The notes under the pieces were generated by a model. The model was given only the letters and a program-made list of their open reading frames with translations. It was not told the DNA's origin and did not search any database. Positions 1 to 8,590 of a stretch of DNA of 64,000 nt are shown piece after piece. Made by a program: the position numbers and the translations under genes. The stretch is from an uncultured Caryophanales bacterium (GTDB taxonomy: Bacteria; Bacillota_I; Bacilli_A; RF39; UBA660), in the NCBI GenBank assembly GCA_946544685.1, contig CAMNML010000003.1, positions 12,469-76,468 of the forward strand. The letters are read 5' to 3'. Numbering within the stretch: the first letter of the stretch is position 1; each line of letters starts with the position of its first letter.

Positions 1-441
1 TACATCTTCTAGCATATGTAAGTTTACTGATTTTTGATTTAGTGAGTCTCCTTCTTTTGTTGCCAGTGCTGCTAATGTATTTACTAATACTCCTATTATA
101 GATATTATAATCATACCATTATAGTTTATTTCTTGTGGATTAATTAGTCTTTTTACTGCTTCATATATTACAAATATTGATCCAGTTAATAGTATTGTTG
201 ATGTTATTATACTTCCTATTACTGAGTATCTAATGTATCCATATGTATAAATATTGTCTGGTTTTTTCTTACTTTTCTTTTCTAGTATATATGATAGTCC
301 AATACTCATTGCATCTCCAATATCATGTACTGAGTCTGATAGTATTGCGATACTTCCTGTAAATAGTCCTCCGAATAGTTCAAATACTGAGAAGGATAAG
401 TTTAATAAAAATGCGATTAATATATTTTTTTCTGTTTTCAT
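1..441 (-). CDS. Cation diffusion facilitator (CDF) transporter, N-terminal part
   Basis: The start is at 441 behind an AGGAGG site (443-449); the other end is cut off by the window edge. The 147 visible residues read as a CDF/CzcD-type metal efflux protein. They open with a hydrophobic first helix and then the family hallmark SDSVHDIGDAMS, whose Asp and His residues form the transmembrane metal site. Further helices (ISTIILL-like and GMIIISIIGVLVNTLAA) follow, and the visible part ends near HMLEDV, which resembles the link to the cytoplasmic domain. Such proteins export Zn, Mn, Co or Fe by proton antiport; the metal cannot be told from this fragment. It lies 10 bp downstream of the histidine phosphatase, so the two may be co-transcribed. 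Confidence 0.9.
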   Translation of the reverse strand, partial: MKTEKNILIAFLLNLSFSVFELFGGLFTGSIAILSDSVHDIGDAMSIGLSYILEKKSKKKPDNIYTYGYIRYSVIGSIITSTILLTGSIFVIYEAVKRLINPQEINYNGMIIISIIGVLVNTLAALATKEGDSLNQKSVNLHMLEDV

Positions 442-450
442 AATTCCTCC

Positions 451-1107
451 TTATACTCCATGGCAAAATGGTAAATCATCGAACTCTATTAATTCGATAT
501 TTTTTATTTCTTTTCCATCAAATGTTAGTTTAAATACTTCTGGTGCGTTTATTGATTTTTCAAATATTATTTTTCTATTATATTCGTATTTGAATTTTTC
601 ATCTATAATGCTTATTAGTTTACAGTATTTTAATAGATAGAATGTTATTGCGTATGCGTGTGTAAATACTGCGATTCTTTTGTTTTTATGTTTTTCTAGA
701 ATTTCATTTATTACTTCATCCATTCTTTTTCTAACATCTTTTTGTGATTCTCCACCATCTGTTTTATAGTTTTCATCCATATATTGTCTTATAAACCAAT
801 CGGGTACTTTTTGGTCATTTATTATTCCTACTCTTCTTTCATCTAGTCTTTCGTCTATATTAGCTTTTAGGTTTTGACTTTCCATCATATATTTAGCTGT
901 TTGGAGTGTTCTTACGCAGTTACTAGTATAAAGTACATCAATGTTTTGTAGTTCTTCTTCTTTACTTAGTATTTCAGCTCTTTTTTCTCCTTCACTTGAA
1001 AGTACTATTTTTTCTTCTCTTATAATTCTAGGTTGTGTTGTATTGTATGTTTCTATATCATCTCTTTTCATTCTTACTGAATGTCTTATTAAGTATAGTG
1101 TTGTCAT
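451..1107 (-). CDS. Histidine phosphatase superfamily protein (phosphoglycerate mutase-like)
   Basis: This 218-residue protein begins MTTLYLIRHS, the RH(G/S) motif whose His becomes phosphorylated in the histidine phosphatase superfamily. A second conserved His lies in VFTHAYAI near residue 150, and the NCVRTLQTA segment supplies the usual phosphate-binding Arg. The substrate cannot be read from the sequence; relatives act on phosphosugars, nucleotides or phosphoproteins. The usual Gly after RH is Ser here, which is tolerated in the superfamily. The start has a strong AAAGGAGG site. It precedes the CDF transporter with a 9-bp gap, suggesting an operon. There is no signal peptide, so it is cytoplasmic. 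Confidence 0.85.
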   Translation of the reverse strand: MTTLYLIRHSVRMKRDDIETYNTTQPRIIREEKIVLSSEGEKRAEILSKEEELQNIDVLYTSNCVRTLQTAKYMMESQNLKANIDERLDERRVGIINDQKVPDWFIRQYMDENYKTDGGESQKDVRKRMDEVINEILEKHKNKRIAVFTHAYAITFYLLKYCKLISIIDEKFKYEYNRKIIFEKSINAPEVFKLTFDGKEIKNIELIEFDDLPFCHGV

Positions 1108-1159
1108 TTTTTACCTCCTTTATAATTATAACAAAATTTTTTTATTTTTTTCTATATTT

Positions 1160-1189
1160 AATAAATAAAAAGGAAACTAATTTGTTTCC
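1160..1189 (-). terminator. Intrinsic terminator after the 1177-1773 gene
   Basis: On the minus strand a GGAAAC/GTTTCC hairpin (1172-1189, loop AAATTA) is followed by a T-rich tract. The stop codon of the gene lies inside the hairpin. Confidence 0.75.
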
Positions 1190-1773
1190 TCGCCATAAAT
1201 ATCTCTATATGAGTCTAATACCCATTCATTGTTTTCTTTTATTATTGTTGCATATCCTGTAAATGTTTCTTGTGGGTTTAGATCATTTTCTAGTGTTCTA
1301 TAGGTTCCTTCTACTTCTATTTTAAATTTTTCTTCTTTGAATTTTGTTATTTCAAAACTATTTTTTTCATATTCTAGTGAACTTCTTTCTGTTGACCAAC
1401 AATATAATTTTTCTTCTTTTTCTAGGAAGTTTTTTATGATATTATCTTCTATATATTTTTTTGACAGGAATGTTTTAAAGTAGTTATTTGCTTCTTCTTT
1501 GGTATTAAATGTTTTTGTTTTAAAATAATATACTTCAAAGACATCACTATAGTCTAGGTCTCCACAGTATGTTGATGATAGTTTATCATATACAGTTGTA
1601 TAATACTTTTCCATTATTTCTTTGGTTTTTTCTTTAGTATCTATTTCATTTATTGTTTGTTCTTCTTTTATTTGAGGCTCATATTTATTTTTTATTAGAG
1701 TATATGATATAAAACATATTATTAGAAATACTAGTATTATTAGTTCTGTATTTATATCGTTGTGTTTTTTCAT
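1177..1773 (-). CDS. Membrane-anchored protein of unknown function
   Basis: The protein has 198 residues. One N-terminal hydrophobic segment (about residues 9-25, LIILVFLIICFISYTLI) is followed by an extracellular-looking region rich in Glu, Lys and Tyr. It contains two Cys (TYCGDLDY and KLYCWSTE). The end, TIIKENNEWVLDSYRD, resembles small secreted domains of the NTF2/DUF4829 kind, but I cannot assign a family. It sits 9 bp downstream of another unknown gene and ends in its own terminator, so it is probably the last gene of the run from DUF2779. Confidence 0.7.
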   Translation of the reverse strand: MKKHNDINTELIILVFLIICFISYTLIKNKYEPQIKEEQTINEIDTKEKTKEIMEKYYTTVYDKLSSTYCGDLDYSDVFEVYYFKTKTFNTKEEANNYFKTFLSKKYIEDNIIKNFLEKEEKLYCWSTERSSLEYEKNSFEITKFKEEKFKIEVEGTYRTLENDLNPQETFTGYATIIKENNEWVLDSYRDIYGEETN

Positions 1774-1782
1774 TTTACCTCC

Positions 1783-2706
1783 TTATAATTTTTTATGTTG
1801 TTCTGTTTCTTGTATGTATTTATATATTCCTTCTTTTACCCTTGGATTTGTTTCTTTTCCTATAATTTCATTTATTTGTTCTTCTGTTAATTTTGGTATA
1901 AGTTTTGGTTGATTAGATATGTCAATTCCTGATGGTATAGTCATATCTTTTAAACCATGTTCTTGACTTAACATAATATTTCCTTTATATATTATACCTT
2001 CTTTTTTATCTTCATAATATAGATTAGCTGTATGAATTTTATTTCTTGTCATTATTGTATGATGTGAATATGTATTGTATTCATTTAATCCTGGAGTGAA
2101 TGCTTTTCTTGGTATGTATAACATAGTATTTGGAGTTATGTTATCAAATATTTGTGATATTTTATAAGGTGAGTATTGTTTTATATCTCGTTTTATCATT
2201 ATTCCTTCTTGATTATATTCTGCTTGTTCTGCACTAAATGTATTATTACATTCTGCTGCTTTACAATCTTTTGTATCTATTGATGAATACCTGCTTGTTA
2301 TTGTTGTATATGGTTCTTTGTCTTTATATAGTAACTTTATTTCTTGTTCCATCGCATTTTTTTCTCTTATTGTTTTTCCTTCTTTATCAAATTTTGGTGG
2401 AGTTTCTTCTATAAGAGTGTATGTTAATGATGTTTCTGAATCGCTTTTTATTATTAATTTGTATCTTGTTTTTTCTACTACAACTTTTTTGTTTTCTCTC
2501 TCAACTCGTATTTCCACATCGTATGTTATTGTTCCTGATTTCTCCATTAAATTAATAATTTTTTCAGTATTAGATGCACATGCTTGAAATATACTTTGTT
2601 TCATTTTTTCAATGAATTCTATAAATGATGGATGTTGTTTTAATTCTTCAATGATTCTTATATTTTTTGTTAATATGTAATTTATTTTTTGCTCTAATTC
2701 ATTCAT
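1783..2706 (-). CDS. Hypothetical protein, 307 aa
   Basis: I do not recognise this protein. It is soluble, with no membrane segment. A helical N-terminus (LEQKINYILTKNIRIIEEL) leads into an all-beta-looking middle and a C-terminal helix that ends in charged residues. The start lies just after the DUF2779 stop, and its ribosome site (TGGAGGAAT) overlaps the end of that gene. The two genes are therefore very likely translated from one message. No catalytic motif is evident. Confidence 0.7.
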   Translation of the reverse strand: MNELEQKINYILTKNIRIIEELKQHPSFIEFIEKMKQSIFQACASNTEKIINLMEKSGTITYDVEIRVERENKKVVVEKTRYKLIIKSDSETSLTYTLIEETPPKFDKEGKTIREKNAMEQEIKLLYKDKEPYTTITSRYSSIDTKDCKAAECNNTFSAEQAEYNQEGIMIKRDIKQYSPYKISQIFDNITPNTMLYIPRKAFTPGLNEYNTYSHHTIMTRNKIHTANLYYEDKKEGIIYKGNIMLSQEHGLKDMTIPSGIDISNQPKLIPKLTEEQINEIIGKETNPRVKEGIYKYIQETEQHKKL

Positions 2707-2708
2707 AA

Positions 2709-4172
2709 TTATTCCTCCACTATTTCTTTTAATTTTTCATATATTTTTACCATTGCGTATGTGTCTAACTCACAGTATCTTAGAAGCCTTTCTCTTATAT
2801 AAGATTGTTCTTCTTTTGATTTATTTATTAAATCTTGAAATGATGACATTGCTTCACTACCATTATGTATTAAGTCTAAGTTCTTATAGTTTAGACTTTT
2901 TTCGTTCGGGAAAAGCGCTGGTAGGACATATTTTATTGAGTATGATCCATGCATGTCTTTAGTATAATAGTATCCTTTTTGAAATGGTATCATTAAGTCT
3001 TTTATATTATCGTGTATATTCATTAAGTGATCACTTAAATCAGGATATAGTTTGGCTAGTCTTTTTATTACTGATTTTTCAAATCCCATATTGTACGCTA
3101 AAGTGGTTACATTTAGTGGTATATCTCTTGTTAGTTGTTCTGCCAGACTTCTTCTTGGGTCTATCCCTGATTCAGCTAAGAATTCTTTATGTTTTAGTTC
3201 TTTATCTAGAATATGCAGTGAGTATTGAAATGGAATTTGTTCGTATGGACTTACATAGTTATAAAGTGGGATTGGCATTTGGTATGTTTCAAAGTCTAAG
3301 AAGTATAAGGGTTCTTTTAGTGTATCTAAGAATTCTTTTATTTTGTTTTTATCTATATAATCCTCTTTATCATATAGTTCATATTCTATAGTTCTTTTAT
3401 AGTTTTCATTTATATCTTCTTTTAGTAAGTCTTCATAACTATATATTCCTTTATTATATAGTTTTAGTTTTTGTCTTATTTGCATTCTTTTAATACTAAA
3501 TATGTTTTTTTCTGGTAAGTGTTTTGTACAGTATTTAAAGAATGGACATGGATATGGATTAAAGCAGTTTTCATCTATATCTTTTAGTTGTTCTTTATTT
3601 TCTACATATTCATTTATTTCTTTAATATTTGTTTTTACTTTATCTTGTAAGCATTTTACTTCTTTTGTTATGTCTTGTTTTATGAATAATTCATCTAAAT
3701 CTAAATCACCTATTCTTACGTAGTTACTGTTTATATGCACTAGGCATACTTTTTCTACTTTTAGTCCTAGGTTTGTTAGTACATAGTATTGGTATGATGC
3801 ATCATTTACATATATATCTTTTAGTTCAGTTGAACTTTTTATTTCATATATTTCATATTTATTATTTTCTTTTTTTAAAATATCAACACTACAAAAGTTA
3901 TTTTTATAGTTGAATGATGCTTCTGTTATTATTACATTTTTATAGCTTTCTATTGTATTTATTGTATCTTCTATCATTTGATTTAGGTTTTCAGTGTATT
4001 TTATGTTTATATGACTTCCAAACAAGTATCTAGCAATTTCATGTATGTCATTTCCTTGCTCTAGTATTCTATCATTATTTTGTTCTTCCATTTCTTCTGG
4101 TTTATGTTTTTCTAGCCATAATATTTTTTTACATTGTATACCTCTACAGTATGATGATTTTGATAGATTCAT
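2709..4172 (-). CDS. DUF2779 protein: Cas4-like nuclease joined to RNase H-like exonuclease
   Basis: The chosen start (487 aa, MNLSKSSYCRG) has an AGGTGG site 5 nt upstream; a GTG nine bases earlier overlaps that site. The N-terminal half carries Cys residues at positions 8 and 13 and a later cluster (CFNPYPCPFFKYC, about 205-217), the pattern of Cas4/AddB-like PD-(D/E)XK nucleases with an Fe-S cluster. The visible nuclease core includes SVDILKK and YEIYEIKSST (about 100-120). The C-terminal half contains PLYFLDFETY near residue 290, the first motif of a DEDD-type exonuclease, as in DUF2779. The family is thought to act on nucleic acids; the exact role is not established. There is no CRISPR array here. 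Confidence 0.85.
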   Translation of the reverse strand: MNLSKSSYCRGIQCKKILWLEKHKPEEMEEQNNDRILEQGNDIHEIARYLFGSHINIKYTENLNQMIEDTINTIESYKNVIITEASFNYKNNFCSVDILKKENNKYEIYEIKSSTELKDIYVNDASYQYYVLTNLGLKVEKVCLVHINSNYVRIGDLDLDELFIKQDITKEVKCLQDKVKTNIKEINEYVENKEQLKDIDENCFNPYPCPFFKYCTKHLPEKNIFSIKRMQIRQKLKLYNKGIYSYEDLLKEDINENYKRTIEYELYDKEDYIDKNKIKEFLDTLKEPLYFLDFETYQMPIPLYNYVSPYEQIPFQYSLHILDKELKHKEFLAESGIDPRRSLAEQLTRDIPLNVTTLAYNMGFEKSVIKRLAKLYPDLSDHLMNIHDNIKDLMIPFQKGYYYTKDMHGSYSIKYVLPALFPNEKSLNYKNLDLIHNGSEAMSSFQDLINKSKEEQSYIRERLLRYCELDTYAMVKIYEKLKEIVEE

Positions 4173-4201
4173 ATTTACCACCTATTATAATTATATATTT
4201 A

Positions 4202-4230
4202 AAGAAAAAAAAACTCAATATTTTGAGTCT
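4202..4230 (-). terminator. Intrinsic terminator after the 4241-4768 gene
   Basis: An ACTCAA/TTGAGT stem at 4213-4228 is followed on the minus strand by nine T residues. Confidence 0.8.
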
Positions 4231-4240
4231 TATATAATTA

Positions 4241-4768
4241 TTATAATGTTAAAGATCTTTTTTGGGCTTGGTCTATTACTATTTGTCCTGGAACTAATTT
4301 TATAGGACCCATTTCGTTTTTTCCTTGAGAAATTCCTCTTATTACGTAGTTTTCTAATGATAGTTCTACATTATCATCTTCTGTTACTGTTACTGTTCCT
4401 ACAGATCCTAAAGTTTCTTGATCAAATCCATCTGGATTGTGTGTCATATTTGATAATTCGCGATTTTCACCAAAGTTTAACTTTCCATTTTTGTATATTC
4501 CATCATTTTCTACACCTAGCAATCCACCTATTTTTATTTGTTGTTCTCCGTTTGCATTTTCCATTATAGAAAAAGCAATTTTGTTATAGTGTGATCTTAA
4601 TTGTTTCTTTTCATCATTAAAATACACTGTAATTACTTCTGCTTCTTCTTGTTTACAGTATGTAGCAACAATTTTTCCTTCTGCATCTAGGTAATAGCTT
4701 TTTTCGTTACATGTTTGAATCATGTAATTTTGTGATTCTAAATAATTTTTAAAAAATTCAATATTCAT
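4241..4768 (-). CDS. Hypothetical protein, 175 aa
   Basis: I do not recognise this cytoplasmic-looking protein. It has a short helical N-terminus (IEFFKNYLESQNY), a beta-rich middle (YYLDAEGKIVATY, EVITVYFNDEKKQLRSHYNKI) and a region rich in Gly, Asn and acidic residues. The start has an AAGGGG site. It is monocistronic by appearance: a good promoter lies directly upstream (4800-4827) and a terminator directly downstream. Confidence 0.7.
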   Translation of the reverse strand: MNIEFFKNYLESQNYMIQTCNEKSYYLDAEGKIVATYCKQEEAEVITVYFNDEKKQLRSHYNKIAFSIMENANGEQQIKIGGLLGVENDGIYKNGKLNFGENRELSNMTHNPDGFDQETLGSVGTVTVTEDDNVELSLENYVIRGISQGKNEMGPIKLVPGQIVIDQAQKRSLTL

Positions 4769-4799
4769 TTTAAATAATCCCCTTTCATGAATGCGTTAT

Positions 4800-4827
4800 A
4801 TTATACACTTATTTCACAATTTGTCAA
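4800..4827 (-). promoter_or_regulatory. Sigma-A-type promoter for the 4241-4768 gene
   Basis: On the minus strand TTGACA (4827-4822) and TATAAT (4805-4800) are separated by 16 bp. The start codon lies about 30 bp downstream. Both hexamers match consensus. Confidence 0.75.
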
Positions 4828-4839
4828 ATTTTTTTTATC

Positions 4840-4874
4840 AAAATACAAAAAGAATTCAACTTTGTGATTCTTTT
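4840..4874 (-). terminator. Likely terminator after the thioredoxin-like lipoprotein gene
   Basis: An AAAAGAAT/ATTCTTTT stem (4848-4855 with 4867-4874) is followed on the minus strand by a T-rich stretch. It overlaps the 3' end of the gene. Confidence 0.6.
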
Positions 4875-5296
4875 GTGTTAATGTATTTATTTATCCATAT
4901 TTCAAATTCATGTACATCTTGATATTTTTTTAGGTCTTTATCTTTATTAGCGTCTAGATAGCTTATTATCTTTCCTTGTTTAACTATTATTATTGATGGA
5001 GCGTATTTTACTTTACTATAGTATTTTGTATTTTTAAAGTCTTTAAATGGAATTGATATAAAGTCTATCTTATATTTTTCCATATATTCTTTGAATATTT
5101 TGTCGCATGGTATTTCAAATGTACAGTAATTATTGTATGTATATAGTATATATGTTTCTTGTTCTAAATTATCTAATGAGTTTACTGTTATGAATTTTCC
5201 TTCGTTATAATATTTATTTGTTAGATTTATTTTTTCTTGTTTTTTACAGCCTGTTAGTATTAGTATTGGAAGTAGTACAATTATTAGTTTTTTCAT
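4856..5296 (-). CDS. Thioredoxin-fold lipoprotein
   Basis: The 146-residue protein starts with a lipoprotein signal (MKKLIIVLLPILILTGCKK; lipobox LTGC, lipidated Cys at about 17). The mature part looks like a thioredoxin fold: a strand (ETYILYTYNNYC), a pair of Cys in C-TFEIP-C, then FISIPF and an APSIIIVKQGKIISY segment that matches the cis-Pro region and last strands. The Cys spacing is CX5C rather than CXXC, so redox activity is uncertain. Its start abuts the stop of the rhodanese-like gene (5296), so the two are one operon and probably both act outside the membrane. Confidence 0.7.
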   Translation of the reverse strand: MKKLIIVLLPILILTGCKKQEKINLTNKYYNEGKFITVNSLDNLEQETYILYTYNNYCTFEIPCDKIFKEYMEKYKIDFISIPFKDFKNTKYYSKVKYAPSIIIVKQGKIISYLDANKDKDLKKYQDVHEFEIWINKYINTKESQS

Positions 5297-5961
5297 TATT
5301 TTACCTCTGTTAGATTTTTAAAGTCTATATCGTGATATACTACTTTCCAAAAGTCATATTTATCATTATTCTTTATTTGAATGTTGTTTTTTCCATTATA
5401 ATACCAATATCCACCAACATTATATATTTTATTTTCATCCCATCCTAGTGATACTAGCAGTTGTTTTGTCATACCAGCGTATCCTCCGCCACCACACATT
5501 AGAAATATATTTTTGTTTTTTGGAAAATAATATTCTAATATTTCTAATGATTCTTTATAGTTTGCTTTGTATGTTCCATCTTCTAATTGAGTGAATAGTG
5601 TTTTTCCTTTATATGATTCTCCTACTTCTTTTGGTAATCCTTTTACTTGTGTTAGATATGGATATGGTATTACTTCAAATCCTTTTACTATTCCTGATAG
5701 ATATGAATCACCACCTATTGCTTCGTAATTTCCTGGATCTTTTAACATTCTCATATCTCTATATACTGAGTCTTCTCTATTTAAATAATTATCTATTGTT
5801 TCTTCATTTATATTTTTATCTATACCAAGTTGTCCTCGTTGTCCTTCTGTTATTTGTGGTTTTGGTAATGTTTTTAATTTAGTTTTATTTGGAATTAAAT
5901 ATCCTATAAGTAGTCCTAATAATAGAGTTATGGTTAGTGTTATAAGTGTTTTTGATTTCAT
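5296..5961 (-). CDS. Membrane-anchored rhodanese-like protein
   Basis: The 221 residues begin with one transmembrane anchor (about 6-24). Near the C-terminus is a rhodanese active-site loop: NIFLMCGGGGYAG, followed by MTKQLLVSLGWDENKIYNVGGYW, where the Cys would carry the persulfide and the GG-W end matches the last rhodanese strand. The domain is likely extracytoplasmic. The gene has a strong AAGGAGG site and overlaps the thioredoxin-like lipoprotein by one base, which suggests a shared role in sulfur or thiol handling at the cell surface. The substrate is unknown. Confidence 0.75.
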   Translation of the reverse strand: MKSKTLITLTITLLLGLLIGYLIPNKTKLKTLPKPQITEGQRGQLGIDKNINEETIDNYLNREDSVYRDMRMLKDPGNYEAIGGDSYLSGIVKGFEVIPYPYLTQVKGLPKEVGESYKGKTLFTQLEDGTYKANYKESLEILEYYFPKNKNIFLMCGGGGYAGMTKQLLVSLGWDENKIYNVGGYWYYNGKNNIQIKNNDKYDFWKVVYHDIDFKNLTEVK

Positions 5962-5990
5962 TTTCTTACCTCCTTATAGTGTAATTATAA

Positions 5991-6014
5991 CAAAAAAAGC
6001 AGACTTTTGTCTAC
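5991..6014 (-). terminator. Intrinsic terminator after the 6016-6678 gene
   Basis: An AGAC/GTCT core stem (6001-6012, with an outer G-C pair across one mismatch) is followed on the minus strand by seven T residues. Confidence 0.65.
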
Positions 6015-6015
6015 T

Positions 6016-6678
6016 TTATGTCCTTGGTCTATAATTTTTTGGAGTTTTTTTTATCTTTTTTTTCGGAATGGTTGTTACATTTTGCTTGGCTGCTTCTGTT
6101 AGTTTTGCTTTTGCAGCTACCAATTTTTGTTTTGCCTCTCTGATTTGTCTTAATTTATCATTTTCATTATAATCTAAATTATCTTTTTTTACATCGTAAT
6201 ACTGTATTGGTATTGTTTTAATTGTTGTTTCATATGTTTCTTCTGTATAGTTCATTATTTTTTCTAATTCTAGTTTTATTTGTTTTAATTGTTCTAATTC
6301 ATTTTTTTGTTCTTCTACATATATTTTTTGCTGTTTTGTCAATAAGTATTCCCCTATTAGTGTTATTGGCGCTATAGCAAGTGCTAGTTTCAATGCCGAA
6401 AGTGTTGCATCACTTAAATTTCCTAGGATTGTTTTTATTATTATTTCTCTATTTTCTTCTTTTGTAACTGAATAACCAATTATAAATGCCATTATTGATG
6501 ATAGTATTGTGACATATGGCAAATGATACTTATTTTGTTCCTTTTCCATACTTTCTAATTCTTTTTGATATAAGCTGATTTTTTTATTAATAAAGTCTAT
6601 ATCTGTATCTGGATTATATCCGTTTATTTTTCTTCCTAATGCGCAATATGGGATTGCACCTAGTTCTATTTTTTCCAT
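6016..6678 (-). CDS. Two-helix membrane protein with coiled coil, unknown function
   Basis: The start at 6678 (MEKIELGAIPYC, 220 aa) has an AAGGAAT site; an upstream in-frame ATG at 6696 lacks one. The protein shows a helical N-terminus, two hydrophobic segments (VTILSSIMAFIIGYSV and LSALKLALAIAPITLIGEYLL), a coiled coil (QKIYVEEQKNELEQLKQIKLELEKI) and a Lys/Pro-rich tail. I do not recognise a family. It stands between two terminated transcription units and may be single-gene. Confidence 0.7.
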   Translation of the reverse strand: MEKIELGAIPYCALGRKINGYNPDTDIDFINKKISLYQKELESMEKEQNKYHLPYVTILSSIMAFIIGYSVTKEENREIIIKTILGNLSDATLSALKLALAIAPITLIGEYLLTKQQKIYVEEQKNELEQLKQIKLELEKIMNYTEETYETTIKTIPIQYYDVKKDNLDYNENDKLRQIREAKQKLVAAKAKLTEAAKQNVTTIPKKKIKKTPKNYRPRT

Positions 6679-6749
6679 TGTTATTCCTTCTTTCATTGTT
6701 GTTATTGTATCATAAGTTTTTTCTTTTTTAAATAAATTTATGCCATTTT

Positions 6750-7595
6750 TTAGTTATATATATGTTTTCCTATTTTTTCTCCAACATTTACTATTGTTTC
6801 TATTCCTTTTTGGCTATATTCGATAATATCTTTATCTATTTCAATATTTTTTATTACGATTACTACTGTGCTTCCTCCTGGTAGAAAGTATCCTTTTTCT
6901 TCTCCTTTTTTGAATTGTTTTTTATTATGATTAATTATCTTTCCTATCATCATAGCGCCTACTTCCATGTATATTATTTGTCCAAAATTTTTTGTTTCTA
7001 ATATACTGTATTCTCTATGATTTTCTTTGTATATTTTATATTTTTTTGATGTTTCACTTACTGTGTGATATTTTCCTTTTATATTTTTTATTTTTAAAGT
7101 TTTTCCATCGTCTATGTAGTGAAATCTATGGTAGTCATCTACTGCAAGTCTAAATATTAAAATGTATCCATTTTTATATTGTTCTAGATTTTCATTACAA
7201 AACAGTTCATCTAATGTATATTCTTGATTTTTTATTTTTACTTTTAGATTTTCTTTTATTTTATATACTGATAATTTTGAGTTGCATGGACTTATTAGTG
7301 TATTTCTTTCTTTTTCTATTTTTATATTTTTTAGTTTTCTTATAAAGAATTCATTAAATGTTTTGTAGTTTTTTTCTTCATATAGATTCATATCTATATT
7401 GTTTTGTTTTATGAATTTTTTTATTTTTATTTTACTTATTCTAGTCTTATTATATATTCCATATAGTTTTGAAATTAGTTTTGAAGTAGCTATTTTTAAT
7501 AGTATTTTATTGTTATATATTATATTTAGTGGTTTTTCTCCTATGTGTTTTATTTCTATTATTTGTTTAGTTGTTCTATTGTATACTTTTGTCAT
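6750..7595 (-). CDS. psd: Phosphatidylserine decarboxylase
   Basis: The enzyme converts phosphatidylserine to phosphatidylethanolamine at the membrane. In the 281 residues FNEFFIRKLK (about 92-101) is the typical N-terminal family motif. LAVDDYHRFHYIDDG (about 150-164) holds the conserved Asp and His residues. PGGSTVVIV (about 236-244) is the self-cleavage site: LGST in many relatives, GGST here. Its Ser becomes the pyruvoyl group. The start codon overlaps the pssA stop in ATGA, so the two consecutive steps of the pathway are translationally coupled. Confidence 0.93.
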   Translation of the reverse strand: MTKVYNRTTKQIIEIKHIGEKPLNIIYNNKILLKIATSKLISKLYGIYNKTRISKIKIKKFIKQNNIDMNLYEEKNYKTFNEFFIRKLKNIKIEKERNTLISPCNSKLSVYKIKENLKVKIKNQEYTLDELFCNENLEQYKNGYILIFRLAVDDYHRFHYIDDGKTLKIKNIKGKYHTVSETSKKYKIYKENHREYSILETKNFGQIIYMEVGAMMIGKIINHNKKQFKKGEEKGYFLPGGSTVVIVIKNIEIDKDIIEYSQKGIETIVNVGEKIGKHIYN

Positions 7596-8185
7596 ATAAC
7601 TAGTATTATTGTTCCTATTATTCCTAGTATTAGTAAGAATATTAAGGCCTTATTTTTTGGTTTAATTACTTTTATATTTAATACAAATAGTATAGCAACT
7701 ATTAATATAATTAGTGTATATATTATATTAAATATATTTGTTTCTAATATTCTTGATAGTAAATAAAACGCAGGGAATATTATTGCAGATGATGTTACAG
7801 GTAGTCCTGTATAGTATTTTTTTGGTGTATTAGTTGCTGATAAGTTAAAATTAGCAAGTCTCGCTACTGCAAACATTCCATATATAAAGTATATTAGTAT
7901 ATGGTATGGTTCAGTTAGTCCCATTCCATAAAAGATTATTATTGGAAATGCTCCAAAACTATATGTATCTATTAGTGAGTCTAGTTGTATTCCAAATTCT
8001 ATTTCTTCTTCTGTTCTTTTACACTTACGTGCTACTGTTCCATCAAACATATCGCATATTCCTGATATTACTAGACATGCAAAAGCATAACTTATTTTAT
8101 TATTAAATACTAGGTATATTCCTATTGTTGTTGATAGCAACCCTAAGTAGCTTAATATTACTGATTTATTCCATTTTCCTATCAT
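7592..8185 (-). CDS. pssA: CDP-diacylglycerol-serine O-phosphatidyltransferase
   Basis: This 197-residue integral membrane protein belongs to the CDP-alcohol phosphatidyltransferases. The catalytic motif DGTVAR ... G ... LDSLID (about residues 48-73) matches DG-x2-AR-x8-G-x3-D-x3-D. Hydrophobic helices follow through to the C-terminus. Serine as the acceptor is inferred from the overlapping psd gene, which uses the product. The start has a TAGGAGG site. Together the pair supplies phosphatidylethanolamine. Confidence 0.92.
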   Translation of the reverse strand: MIGKWNKSVILSYLGLLSTTIGIYLVFNNKISYAFACLVISGICDMFDGTVARKCKRTEEEIEFGIQLDSLIDTYSFGAFPIIIFYGMGLTEPYHILIYFIYGMFAVARLANFNLSATNTPKKYYTGLPVTSSAIIFPAFYLLSRILETNIFNIIYTLIILIVAILFVLNIKVIKPKNKALIFLLILGIIGTIILVI

Positions 8186-8230
8186 TTGTACCTCCTACTA
8201 CTTTATTATTATATCAAATTGAATGTAAAA

Positions 8231-8252
8231 GAAAAAGAGAAATTAATTCTCT
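8231..8252 (-). terminator. Intrinsic terminator after the 8303-8590 gene
   Basis: An AGAGAA/TTCTCT stem (8236-8252) is followed by a T-rich tract on the minus strand. Confidence 0.6.
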
Positions 8253-8302
8253 TCATATACTATTTACATATGTAGTTTATTAATTTACTTAAATTAGAAT
8301 TT

Positions 8303-8590
8303 TTAATTAAATTTTTCTATATATGTAAAATCCATATTTATATTATATATATCCATGACATTTTCTCTTCTAAGTTTTTTCTTTATTTCTTCAAAGTCAT
8401 TTAGAAAGAAGTCTATTTCATATGTAAGTAAATCATCTATATTTTTTATTCCTATATATTTTAAGTAATTAATTATGTTTGTTATACTTTCTTCATTACA
8501 TTCGATTGACAAGATAATTGCATCACCATTTACTTCTATGATTTTATTTAATGTTTCTTCACTTATTCCCAAATCTATTAAATTGTTCAT
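8303..8590 (-). CDS. Small hypothetical protein, 95 aa
   Basis: This acidic helical protein begins MNNLIDLGISEETLNKI. The first half resembles one or two helix-turn repeats of the sort that end with a conserved Leu/Ile pattern (ISEETLNKIIEVNG; ITNIINYLKYIGIKNIDDLL), a layout also seen in the C-terminal part of the gene upstream. It overlaps that gene by 4 bases (ATGA type), so translation is coupled. I do not recognise its function. Confidence 0.65.
   Translation of the reverse strand: MNNLIDLGISEETLNKIIEVNGDAIILSIECNEESITNIINYLKYIGIKNIDDLLTYEIDFFLNDFEEIKKKLRRENVMDIYNINMDFTYIEKFN

Noticed and set aside
2709..4172. Cas4 of a CRISPR-Cas system
   Set aside because: The C-terminal DUF2779 exonuclease-like half and the absence of cas1/cas2 or repeats show it is the stand-alone DUF2779 family.
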